Origin: a virus | Strand: one strand, 5' to 3' | Virus record (IMG/VR): IMGVR_UViG_3300027963_000090 | Span: 1 to 57,071 of that record | DNA length: 57,071 nucleotides | In this document: positions 8,296-20,700 of the stretch, one piece after another | Position numbering within the stretch: the first letter of the stretch is position 1 | Layout: each line of letters begins with the position of its first letter | Notes under the pieces: model-generated | Told to the model about the DNA's origin: nothing | Database searches by the model: none | What the model saw: only the letters and a program-made list of their open reading frames with translations | Made by a program: the position numbers and the translations under genes

Positions 8296-11200
8296 ATGTC
8301 ATCCACAGATAGATTAAACAGATTATTGCTGGCAGAGGACTGGAAAAAAGTCTATCAGAGTTTTAGAAACGCCGATTTCAAAAGCTACGATTTTGACAAT
8401 TTACGCAGATCCATGATCAACTATCTGCGACAAAACTATCCTGAAGATTTCAACGATTACTTGGAGAGCAGTGAATACTTGGCACTGATTGATCTGATTG
8501 CTTTCTTGGGGCAAAATATTGCTTTTAGAATTGATCTGAATGCCAGAGAAAACTTTATTGAATTGGCTGAACGCAGAGAATCTGTGTTGCGTCTTGCTAG
8601 ATTGCTGAGCTACAATGCCAAAAGAAATCAAGCAGCCAATGGATTATTAAAAATAGAATCAGTTACAACCACAGAAGAGATCATTGACAGCAACAATGTG
8701 AACCTCAGCAATCAAACTATCATATGGAATGATCCCAGCAATGAAGATTGGTATGAACAATTTGTTAAAGTAATGAACGCTGTGTTGCCAGTGAACACCA
8801 AAGTGGGAAGACCCAGCAAAACAGACACAGTGAATGGAATTCCTGTGGAACTATATCAATTTAATTCTAATTTACAAGAAGTACCAGTGTTTTCATTCAC
8901 AAAAAGTATTGATGGAAGAAACACAGCATTTGAAATTGTGAGTGTGGATTTGAATGATGGTACTGTGGAAGAACTAGCACCATTGCCCACAAATAAATTA
9001 GCGTTCATTTACAAAGATGACGGTAGAGGCAATGCTAGTACCAACACAGGATTCTTTTTTCATTTTAGACAAGGTGTACTGCAACAAGGAGAATTCAATG
9101 TGAATTTGTCCATTCCCAATCAAATTGTATCCATAGACGCCACAAATATTAACCAATCAGATGTTTGGTTGTATTCACTAGACACTAATCAAACAGAAAA
9201 AGAATTATGGACCAAAGTAAGCGCCACTGAAGGCAACAATGTGATCTACAACAGCACTGCCAAGTCTATTAGAAATATTTACAGTGTGATCACAAGAACT
9301 GAAGACAGAATTAATTTACAATTTGCTGACGGAACATTTGGCAATTTGCCCAAAGGTGCTTTTAGAATCTATTACAGAACCAGCGACAATAGACAATTTA
9401 AAATTGTGCCAGGAGATATGACTAATATTCAAATTGTTGTGCCTTATGTCAGCACAGCTGGTAAAGATGAAACATTGACCATTGTTCTAGCATTGCAATA
9501 CACAGTGGACAATGCCACAAATTCTGAATCGGATGCTTCTATCAAAACCAATGCACCATCCACATATTACACACAGAATAGAATGATCACTGGAGAAGAC
9601 TACAACGTGGCTCCACTGGCTGTAAATCAAGAAATTATAAAAATTAAATCAGTAAATCGAGTATCCAGCGGCATATCAAGATACTTTGATCTGTTAGATG
9701 CCACAGGCAAATACAGCAGCACTAATTTGTACGGCAAAGACGGAATAATTTACAAAGAAACCATCAACGATGGTCTTACTTTCAGTTATGTGAGCAGAAC
9801 AGACATTGAAGGCATAATCAATAATTCCATTGAACCTATTTTATCCAACACCAAATTGTTTAATTTTTATTTGAATAATTTTAACAAAATATTAATCACA
9901 GATATTGTGATAACTTGGATTCAAACAACTAAAGACACTAATTTAAGCACAGGATATTTGACAGATCCAGAAGACAATGTGTTAGAAGTGAGTTCTTTTA
10001 CAGATAGCATATTAAGATATTTGGAAATAGGTGCTAAATTAAAATTTGAAGCACCGGCTGGAAAATATTTCACAGTGGATGGAAAACTATTGTCAGGATC
10101 TCCTGTAGAGATTGGTGACAGCACAGTGAGATGGACCACAGTGATCAATGTGATTGATAATGGCACAGTGACTCAGGCTGATGATTCAGGACCTATCATA
10201 TTCAATGATGTGATACCCACAGGTGCTGTGCTGGTTGAAATTTTAGCTAAATTTACCAAATATTTGACAGCAGATGTTAAACTTCAAATGTTGGATGAAA
10301 TATTTGCCAACAATACTTTTGGTTTAAGATATAATGTGGATACTAGAACCTGGGATATCATTGATGAAAACAATCTAAATCTTTACGGTGATTTCAGCAC
10401 TGGTAAAACAGGTGACATCAGCAATCAACAATTGGATGCCAGCTGGTTATTATTGTTTACCACAGATACAGAGCTGTACACAGTGACTTACAGAGGTGTA
10501 AGATATGTGTTTGAGAGTGACAAAGAAATTCGTTTTTACTATGACAGCACAGATAAAAATTACAACACAACCAGCGGTAAAGTGATCAAAGACAAGATCA
10601 CAGTGTTAAGCATCAATAATGCTCCAGATTCATTTGAAGCATTAAAACAAGACATTGCTTGGCAAGTAGTGGCAGAATATCGTGATGCTCAAGGATATGT
10701 AGATAGTAAAAAAATTGAAATAACTTTCTTTGATTCAGATGATGATGGGTTAATGGATGATCCTGAATCATTTGATAATTTAATTCCCGCAAACAATTAC
10801 ATCTATCAAAAGAAAATAATCACCACAGATGGTGTGGAAGACTATCGTTATGTGAATGCTGTGGATGAAAATATTGTGGCTGTACAAAATGTGGCTTCTA
10901 TAGGTTCTTATCATGATTACACTGAAAATACTAATTTTTATATCACGGAAGACAATGTGTTTAAAACTTTAAATGTTGCCACAACCACATTAAGCGATAA
11001 TTCAGATTACAAAGCCTTCACAGGTAGAAGTGACTTAAAATTTCAATATGTACACAGCACAGATGTAACCAATAGAATCGATCCTAGCGTAACTAACATA
11101 ATTGACATATATCTATTAACTAGAACTTATGACAGTGATTTTAGATCTTATCTAGATGGAAATGTTGATTCTAAACCATTACCAATGAGTTCAGACAGCA

Positions 11201-11721
11201 TGTATAATAATTTTGGCAAACAGATTAATCTAATCAAATCTATCAGTGATGAAGTGATATATCATCCAGTCAAATACAAAATATTATTTGGAAACAAATC
11301 TGAATCTAAATTCCAAGCAGTGTTTAAAGTGGTTAAAAATTCCAGTGAAGTGGTCAATGATGATGATGTAAAAGTTAGAGTTATTGAAGCCATCAACGAA
11401 TATTTTGCTTTGGAAAATTGGGATTTTGGTGATATATTTTATTTTTCAGAATTAAGTGCTTACGTTATGAATCAGTTGGCACCCGACATAGTAACTTTTG
11501 TAATAGTGCCAGACCAAGCCACACAGACGTTTGGCAGTTTGTTTGAAATCAAATCTGAAAGTGATGAAATTTTTATAAGTGGCGCAACGGTTGACGACGT
11601 TGAAATAATTGATGCTGTAACGGCTTCAAGATTAAAAGCCAGTGGCACTGTGGTTTCATCCACATCCACTAGCAACGTAGGTATAACCAGTACTGCCACT
11701 TCTAGTGGGAGTACAGTTTAA
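8296..11721 (+). CDS. 6: gp6-like baseplate wedge protein
   Basis: Baseplate wedge subunit of the gp6/GpJ-like family, whose dimers form the inner iris ring of the T4 baseplate. The N-terminal ~110 residues carry the family pattern: YDFDNLRRSMINYLRQNYPE (about 31-50), FNDYLESSEYLALIDLIAFL (about 51-70), then ENFIELAERRESVLRLARLL (about 84-103). The rest is beta-rich with a C-terminal ~200-residue part (YHPVKYKILFGN onwards, ending before a Ser/Thr/Gly tail) that resembles the membrane-distal dimerisation region. At 1,141 residues it is far longer than T4 gp6 (660), but large gp6 proteins are usual in marine T4-like phages. The stop overlaps the start of the next gene as TAATG (11719-11723). 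Confidence 0.88.
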   Translation: MSSTDRLNRLLLAEDWKKVYQSFRNADFKSYDFDNLRRSMINYLRQNYPEDFNDYLESSEYLALIDLIAFLGQNIAFRIDLNARENFIELAERRESVLRLARLLSYNAKRNQAANGLLKIESVTTTEEIIDSNNVNLSNQTIIWNDPSNEDWYEQFVKVMNAVLPVNTKVGRPSKTDTVNGIPVELYQFNSNLQEVPVFSFTKSIDGRNTAFEIVSVDLNDGTVEELAPLPTNKLAFIYKDDGRGNASTNTGFFFHFRQGVLQQGEFNVNLSIPNQIVSIDATNINQSDVWLYSLDTNQTEKELWTKVSATEGNNVIYNSTAKSIRNIYSVITRTEDRINLQFADGTFGNLPKGAFRIYYRTSDNRQFKIVPGDMTNIQIVVPYVSTAGKDETLTIVLALQYTVDNATNSESDASIKTNAPSTYYTQNRMITGEDYNVAPLAVNQEIIKIKSVNRVSSGISRYFDLLDATGKYSSTNLYGKDGIIYKETINDGLTFSYVSRTDIEGIINNSIEPILSNTKLFNFYLNNFNKILITDIVITWIQTTKDTNLSTGYLTDPEDNVLEVSSFTDSILRYLEIGAKLKFEAPAGKYFTVDGKLLSGSPVEIGDSTVRWTTVINVIDNGTVTQADDSGPIIFNDVIPTGAVLVEILAKFTKYLTADVKLQMLDEIFANNTFGLRYNVDTRTWDIIDENNLNLYGDFSTGKTGDISNQQLDASWLLLFTTDTELYTVTYRGVRYVFESDKEIRFYYDSTDKNYNTTSGKVIKDKITVLSINNAPDSFEALKQDIAWQVVAEYRDAQGYVDSKKIEITFFDSDDDGLMDDPESFDNLIPANNYIYQKKIITTDGVEDYRYVNAVDENIVAVQNVASIGSYHDYTENTNFYITEDNVFKTLNVATTTLSDNSDYKAFTGRSDLKFQYVHSTDVTNRIDPSVTNIIDIYLLTRTYDSDFRSYLDGNVDSKPLPMSSDSMYNNFGKQINLIKSISDEVIYHPVKYKILFGNKSESKFQAVFKVVKNSSEVVNDDDVKVRVIEAINEYFALENWDFGDIFYFSELSAYVMNQLAPDIVTFVIVPDQATQTFGSLFEIKSESDEIFISGATVDDVEIIDAVTASRLKASGTVVSSTSTSNVGITSTATSSGSTV

Positions 11722-14700
11722 TGGCATACAATAACGATCAAGAAGAATTTCCACTTCCAGTAAACAATCAAACAGAGACAGAAAGAAACTCTGCTAATCT
11801 ACTACCTCGATTTTTTAGAACTCCCACAAATAAAAAGTTTTTATACAGCACATTGGATCAGTTATTATCTCCAGGCACTGTGGAAAAAATTAGTGCGTTC
11901 TATGGTAGAAAAACTGCCAAAGCATTCACACTTGATGACAATTATATAGAAGAAGTGACTGATGATAGACAAAACTATCAATTGGAACCTGTGGTATTGA
12001 GCAAAGACGCATTAGGCAATGTCTCTTTTTACAAAGATTACGTGGACTATGTTAATCAAATCAAAACATTGGGTGGCAACACAGACAACCACAGCAGTTT
12101 GAATGCTCAAGAATATTACAGTTGGAATCCACACATTGATTGGGACAAGTTTGTTAATTTTAGAGAATACTATTGGTTGCCACAAGGCCCAGAGACTGTC
12201 ACAATCACAGGTCAACAACAACAATTACAAAGCACTTACACAGTGAGATTGGCTGATAATTTGGACAATTATGCTTATGTATTAACTCCAGATGGACAGA
12301 CACAAAACGCCACCATTACTTTGTACAAAGGAATCACTTATAAGTTTGATATAGATACTGCAGGAATGCCTTTCACAATCAAGACAGCCAGAACATTGGA
12401 TGAAGATTTTCTTTACAATGAAGGAGTGGATCAACAATCCATAGAAAAAGGCACTATCACATTTGAAGTGGGCATAAACGCACCTGACACTTTATATTAT
12501 GTGTCTAAAAATGATATCAATGCTTATGGATTGATTAAAATTGCCAGTATTGAAGAAAATAGTATTATAAATGTTGAAAAAGACATTGTTGGCAAAAAAA
12601 CATTCACATTAAAAAATGGCACAGCATTATCCAATGGAATGAAGATTAATTTTAAAGGATTGGTCACTCCAGAAAAATATGCCACAGATGAATGGTATGT
12701 GGAAGGTGTGGGAGAAGCCATAGTATTGATCAAAGAACAAGATTTACAAGTGCCCAATGACATTGCTGATGAAAATTTAGAAGGATTTGACGCAGAAAAC
12801 TTTGATAAGGTCACTTATGAAATTGATGATCCTAACAGAGATATCAAAGATTATATTGTCATCAAAAGAAGTTCACCAGATCAAAACCCTTGGACCAGAG
12901 CCAACAAATGGATACACAAATCTGTGCTTCAAATAGTGGCTGACTACAATGGAACCACATTGGACACCGATGAAACACAAAGAGCCAAGCGTCCTATCAT
13001 AGAATTTGAATCAGGATTAAAATTATACAAATTTGGAACTCAAGCCAAACCATATGTGGATGTGGTAGATACATTTACCACAGATGTTTTTTCTGATATA
13101 GAAGGTGCCACAGGATATAATGTGGATGGTATAGATTTAGTGAATGGTATGAGAATATTAATCACTGCTGACACTGATGTTCTAGTTAAGAATAGAATAT
13201 TCACAGTAAAAATTATTAATTTTGGTGGTGATGGAGATCCTACCAACAAACAAATTTCTTTAGTGGACACAGATGACACTCAACCCATGACAGGTGATGT
13301 GGTATTAGTTGACAGCGGAGTAGAAAATCAAGGCAAAATGTACTACTATGATGGAACCGCGTGGAATGTGACTCAAGAAAAAACAAAAGTCAATCAATCA
13401 CCATTGTTTGATTTGTTTGATGAAAATGGAATTAGTTTTAGTGATGGTGAAACTTATCTTAGCACTAATTTTTTAGGCAATAAACTTTTCAGTTACAGAA
13501 AAGGCACAGGCACTGTGGACACAGAATTAGGATTTGCTCTTTCTTATAGAAACGTTAACAATGTGGGTGATATTGTGTTTGATTTTAATCTATTATCTGA
13601 ATCTTTCACATATCAATTACAGGATCAATTGGTAACTCAAAATACTGATGTGGGTTATTTAAAAAAGTACACAGATAGAACCACGAATACCACAGTTACT
13701 GGATGGATCAAAGCACAAGCTCTTAGCAAACAGTTGGTAGTGAGACAATACACAGGCTTGGAACAAGTCAACAGATTTGCTGTGGATGTGTATGATCAAA
13801 GCGGAACTCTTACAGATTTAAAATTAAAAGTTTATGTAAACAATGTATTAAAAAAAGAAACAACGGATTATACCGTTGTTAACAGCAACAATGTATCATA
13901 TGTTCAGTTGAACAGTGCGTTGTCCACCACAGATTCAATTGTTATTAAATCACACAGCTCTGCTGTGAAAAATGCCAATGGTTATTATGAAATGGCCATA
14001 AATTTAGAAAGTAATCCTTTCAATGACAACCTTAATGATTTTACATTTGGAGAAGTTTCCAATCATGTGGGAAGCATTGTGGAACAATTGGATAATTTTG
14101 TTGGATTCAATCCTGGCACAAATAATTTAAGAGATTTGGGACAATTGTCCACATACGGTACAAAATTTGTACAACACAGTGCTCCATTAAATTTAGCAGT
14201 ATACCATGTGTCACAGAAAGAAGTAAATGTGGTTAAAGCCATAAAATTTGCTCAAAAAGAATACGACAAATTTAAAAAAACATTCTTACAAACAGCAGAA
14301 AATTCTAATTTTGATGGATCTGTGCGTGAACATATGGATCATGTGATGAAATTAATCAATGAAGACAAGAACAGCAATATGCCGTTCTACTTCAGTGACA
14401 TGGTGCCTCACGGAGCAGCCAAACGCAACACATTCACTGTGTATGATGACAGCAACAAATATTTTGCTTTGAGCAAAGCATTCTCAATGAGTGTGCTTAG
14501 TACCAAAGCGGTTCAAGTTTATCTCAATGATGAACAATTAATACATGGCATTGATTACATATTCACCACAGAAAATTTCTGTTATATTACCAAAGCATTG
14601 ACTGTGAATGACACAGTGGAAATATTTGAATATGAAAGCACTGATGGTAATTTTATACCACAAACTCCTACCAAACTAGGATTGTATCCAAAATTTAAAC

Positions 14701-17700
14701 CAGAAAAATATTTGGATAATACATTAATAACTCCTGTGAATGTGATACAAGGACATGATGGCAGTATTATTGTGGCGTTTAATGATTATAGAGATGATTT
14801 ATTATTAGAATTAGAAAATAGAATTTACAATAACATTAAAATTGAATTCAATAAAGATTTGCGTAATTTGTATGATTTTATTCCAGGTGTGGATAGAAAC
14901 ACAGGATACACTTTAGCAAGCATTAATTCCAGTATGTCTGCTGATTTTATCACATGGAACAGTGCTGTGGGCACTTTAGATTACACTGAGAATTATTTTT
15001 ATGACATTGCAGATAGTTTCACTTATAACTATGCCTACATGACTGCTTATAATGGATCAAGTTTACCAGGTTTTTGGAGAGCAGTGTACAAACAAGCCTA
15101 TGACACAGATAGACCACACACTCATCCTTGGGAGATGTTGGGATTTACTGAACACCCCATTTGGTGGAACACAGTGTATGGTCCAGCACCTTACACCAGT
15201 GACAACTTAATTCTTTGGGAAGATCTTCAGAATGGTGTGATCCGAGAACCAGGTAAAAAATTAGTTTATGACAGCAGATATGTGCGAACAAATCTATTAA
15301 ATCATTTGCCTGTGGATGAAAATGGAGAATTATTGAGTCCGTTGGACAGTGGATATGCTGGAAACTACACAGTTAGTTTGAGCAATAGTGCATTTAAATT
15401 TGGAGATCATGCTCCAGTGGAAAATGCTTGGAGACGCAGTTCTAACTATCCATTTGCTCTGTTAAAATCCATGATATTAAACAGAACAGCACACACTGTG
15501 GCTGTGAACTTTGATGCTTCAAGAGTGGTAAGAAGTGTCACAGATGAAATAATTTACAGCACCACTAAAAAAAGAATCTCACTTAAAGATTTAGTATTCC
15601 CCAACAGTAGAGCAGATGAAAATTATGTGTTGACTTCAGGATTGGTAAATTACATCAGCAACTATATCAAAACAGATGTGCTGAACAATTATGCAAATTA
15701 TCAGGATTCATTAAAAAATTTAACTCAAAATTTGGGATTCAAAGTTAAAGGATTCACTGAAAAAGAAAAATTTAAATTATTATTGGACAGCAGATCTCCG
15801 TTGAATCAAAGCAATGTATTCATACCAGATGAAAACTATGATATCTATTTAAACACCAGTTCACCCATTGATGTATTAGTATACAGTGGAGTAATTGTTG
15901 AAAAATTACCATCAGGATTCTCCATCAAAGGATATGATCAATTTGATCCAATATTTAAATACTTTGCTCCTATAAAATTACAGAATGATCCAGTGAAAAG
16001 AGTGGGCGGAGTCAGCAAATCTTATGTTCAATGGACTTCAAATCATGTATACACAGCAGGACAAATAGTTCAATATCAAAATAAATTTTATATAGTTGAT
16101 AGAGATCATTTGAGTGCTTCTAAATTTGATTCCACAAAATATACCAAACTGGTGGACTTGCCTATAGAAGGTGGAGTCACTGCCACTTTTAGCAGACAAT
16201 TTGAAAACAAAATCAGCACTTTAAATTATGGCACAGTGCTGCGTACTCAACAAGAAGTGGTGGATTTTTTACTGGGTTACAGCAAATATCTTGAATCCAA
16301 AGGATTTATTTTTGAAAATTTCAATCAAGATATCAATGTTGTTGAAAATTGGAGTTTGAGTGCTCAAGAATTCATGTTCTGGACCACACAGAATTGGAAA
16401 GCTGGAGCAGTGTTGTCATTAAGTCCTGCAGCCAATAAATTAAAATTACAAACCAATTATTCAGTGGCTGACAATATATTTGATAATTTTTATGATTATG
16501 CTGTGCTTAGAGCTGACGGAATTAAACTTAATAGAGAAAAAATAAGTGTTGTGCGTCAAGGCAATAATTTTTCTATGAGTGTTAAAAACACTTCAGATGG
16601 AATTTATTTTGTAAAAATTCCATTGGTACAAAAAGAACATGTGGTGGTTATTGATAATGTCACAGTGTTCAATGATGTAATTTATGATCTAGCACCAGGA
16701 TACAGACAAGATAGAATCAAAGTGATAGGTTATGTGGCCAGCAATTGGGATGGATCTCTTAATGTGCCAGGATTTGTGTTTGATGAAGTAAAAATAAAAC
16801 AATGGCAACCATACACAGATTATGACATGAGTGATGTGGTCAAATACAAACAATTTTATTACAGTGCCAATTCATTCATAACAGGTGATAGCACATTTAT
16901 GTTCGATGAATGGTCTAAACTTTCAGAAAAACCATTGTCTTCATTAAAACCAAACTTTGAATACAAAACCAATCAGTTTGGTGATTTTTATGATTTAGAC
17001 ACAGATAATTTTGATGTGGAACAACAAAAACTTGCTCAACATTTGATAGGTTATCAAAAGAGAGAGTACTTGCAAAACATTATCAATGATGATGTGTCAC
17101 AGTACAAATTCTACCAAGGATTTTTACAAGACAAAGGAACTAAAAATGCTTTGGAAAAATTATTCAATTCATTGGCCAGTGCCAACAAAGACAGCATTGA
17201 ATTCTATGAAGAATGGGCTGTTAGAACAGGTCAATATGGTGCTGCCACAGGATTCAATGAAGTGGAATACTTGTTGTCAGAAAAAAAATTTAAATTAAAT
17301 CCACAACCAATAGAATTAACAGATTCAATTTCTTTTGAATCTCCCAACTTTGTTTACAAAATTAAATCAAACGAAACATATTTGGCTCCGGAAGATTATG
17401 ATCATGCACCGTTCCCAACCAAGTATTTTGATGAAAGTTATGTGAAAACTGCTGGATTTGTGGATCCCAATGATGTGAATTTTACTGTTAAAAATTATGA
17501 AAACATATTGGCTTTGGACACTGCTGAGTTAGCATACAATCAATATGTTTGGGTGGGATTTGAAAAACAAAGTTGGAATGTGTACAAACACAAACAATTG
17601 TCAGATCAGGTTTCATCTGTGAGTGAAAGCAACAATCAAGTGATAGTTGAACTGGTGTCCAACACTTCTAACATACAAGTGAATGAAACTATATCAGTGA

Positions 17701-20700
17701 CTTTGAATGGAACTGTTCAATTGTTCAAAGTAAAAACTGTGGCAGGCACCACCATTACTTGTTACAAGAATGGCACAACCAATCTTGGCAACAATGGAAC
17801 ATTGGGCAGATTCATCAGCATGAAATTGACCACATTATCTGAAATCAATCAAAAAATTATAGACAACGGTAAATCTGTGGGAGAATTATTGTGGATTGAA
17901 AACGATAGCAATGATCGTTGGGTTACTTTAAAAAATGTTCCTGTATGGCAAACTCATCAAGAGATAGTGAATCCAGCAGATGATTCATCAGGAGATTTTT
18001 CTAGATCCATAGCAGTGAACTTAACCAACACCACATTGGCTGTGGCAGATTTAAACAATGCTGTGTACATTTACAAAAGAGCTTCTAATTCTAATCAATA
18101 TACTTTAAGTCAAAAAATTGATGCACCAACAGGATTATGGACTGGCAATGGAGATTTTGGAGCCAGCATGGATATCAGTGCTGATGGCAAGTATCTAATA
18201 GTGGGTGCTCCAGCAGCCAGCAATTTAAAAACCAATTATGTGGGCGACTATGTTGAATCTTCATCGTATGATATCAATAACGTAGTGCGACACAGTGAAC
18301 AATTATGGAGAGTAGTCAATCCAATATTGGGTGAAGATCCTTCTGTGGATTTCACCACTTTTGATAGTGCTGCTTTTGTGTATGATGCCGAATACAATTT
18401 ACCAGATAATTTGTATCCAGATATAAAAATATTCTTGAGAGGTGATTATGTTTTTCCAGCAGTAACCACAAACCACATGTTGATCAGAGCTTCTGCAAAT
18501 CAATACAGAGGATCAGCAGTGGGAGACAAATTACAATTGATTTGGAATGATTTAACCACTCAATATCCCACAGGCAATGATCCTTTTGATGGCAATGCTC
18601 CAGGCATTGACAAAACATTCATTGATAGCAATCATGTGATTCAACACAAAGTGGATGAAATACTTAATATTGATTTGACAATTATTGCTGTGACCGTGGG
18701 AGATGTTGTGGAAACCAACACAGCTGAAGGAACTGTGTGTTATGTGCGTAAAGAAGGCACACGATCATTGATCTATTTGTCTAATATGAATGGTAAATTT
18801 GATGATTCAGGATCTTTAACTGTGGGAATATTAACTGTGGGTGATTACAACAGAGTGATTGCTGAAGATTATGACAGTTTGGGAGGTTGGTGGTACATAA
18901 ATTTAGGATTCACTTTGACTTCTACGGAATTAAGTGATTCAAAAAAATCTTTGGTAATCCAAGACATAATCAAAGCAGCTGAATCTAGAACAGTTAAAAA
19001 TTATTACAACATATTAGATACTCAAGCCACTCAAGCCATAGTATCACCCACAGCACCCACTGCTGCTTCTGAGATTTCTATTTTAAGTTACTACAAACAA
19101 TTTAGTATTGCAGGTCAACCAGTGGTATCAGGCGTTCAAAATGACAATAGATATTTGATAAGGACACCTAAAACATTGAGTAATCAATTCACTATGCCTT
19201 ATGTTTCGGACAGCAAAAAAACAGGTGTATGGTTGAACACTATTAGAACTGGAGATCCATTGGATCGATATGACATCAGTGACATATCACAAGATTTAAC
19301 TTTTGAAGAAATAAACTCTTTTGGCACAGGCGATTCTTCTTTCCCAACTAAAAAAATCAATGATATATGGAATGGATGGATTCAAGTATTAGCACAAGCA
19401 GACGGATTGGGTACATTTTATGTGCCTCAATTGGGCAATACCATAGAAGATTCTGTGACTGGATCACAGGCAGAAGTTGCTTATGTTAAAACTATTGGAT
19501 TTAATACTTTACAAATTTATATCAAAAATAAAACTGGAGATTTTTCATTAGGTTCCACACTGGGTGACACAGCTGATATCATTTTAAAAGGCATTCCTGA
19601 TAGAACTGTGGGAGTATCACGAAGAAGTGAATTGGAAAATTCAGTCACAGGCAGTTTGTTTGTGTTTGAAGCAGCCAGTCTTTTAGAACCACAAAACAAT
19701 ACTTCTACATACAATTATGTGAATGGGTTGGAATATTGGTTCTGGGATGAAGACAAGCAAGACGGTGTTGCTAGATCCGCCAGCATACCTTCTGAAGAAA
19801 ATAGAGATTATGTGCAAGTGTTTAACATACCTGTGGGTTCAGGAGCAGCATCTGCCTACACCAATGAAGGAGCATTTTTAGTGTATGAAAGAGCTGTGAA
19901 TGGCACTTATAGTTTATACAGTGCTTACAGTACACCTGACACAACAACTGATGCCAAACTGGGTACTAAAATAAAAATCACTCAAAACGGCAATGAAACC
20001 ACTGCATTTGTTTCTGATGAGTTCGGTGGCTCAGGAAGAATTTATTTCATAAAAAATAATTCCAGTCAAAAATGGCATTTGGGGGTGGATCCTCAATACA
20101 CAGGAACATTTGATGCTTTACAAAGATATTACACAGATGATTTAGTGATATACAATGAACAAGTGTACAAAAGCACAACCAATCAAGGACCTTCAGCATT
20201 TGATCCGGATTTTTGGATTTTACAAACTAATGATGTGGAATATTTAGGTCATGTGCCCAATGACAGTGGTATAACATTGGATGGTGATTCCAGTCTTGAT
20301 TTAATTAATATTTCAAAATTTGCCACAGACTTTGATGTGAGCAGCTCTGGTGGAGTGTTGGTTGCTTCTGTGAATTATACATCACCTAACAGAAACAAAG
20401 TAGTAATATACAAATTGTATGATGGAAGATATCAATACAGACAGACTATTTCACCTCCAGATGTTTCAGAAGACAACACAGAGTATGCTGTTTCAGTGGC
20501 TGTGAGCAGCGATGGTAAATTTATTGCTGTGGGCAGTCCAGCTGCTGATACAGATTACTCAGACATGGGGGTGGTATATGTGTATCAATTAGTGAATGGA
20601 TCATATGTATTGAGTCAAACATTGAGCAGTCCACAACCTCAAACCAATGAACAGTTTGGAAAAAATTTAGATTTTGATGGCAATACTTTGGTTGTGTCCA

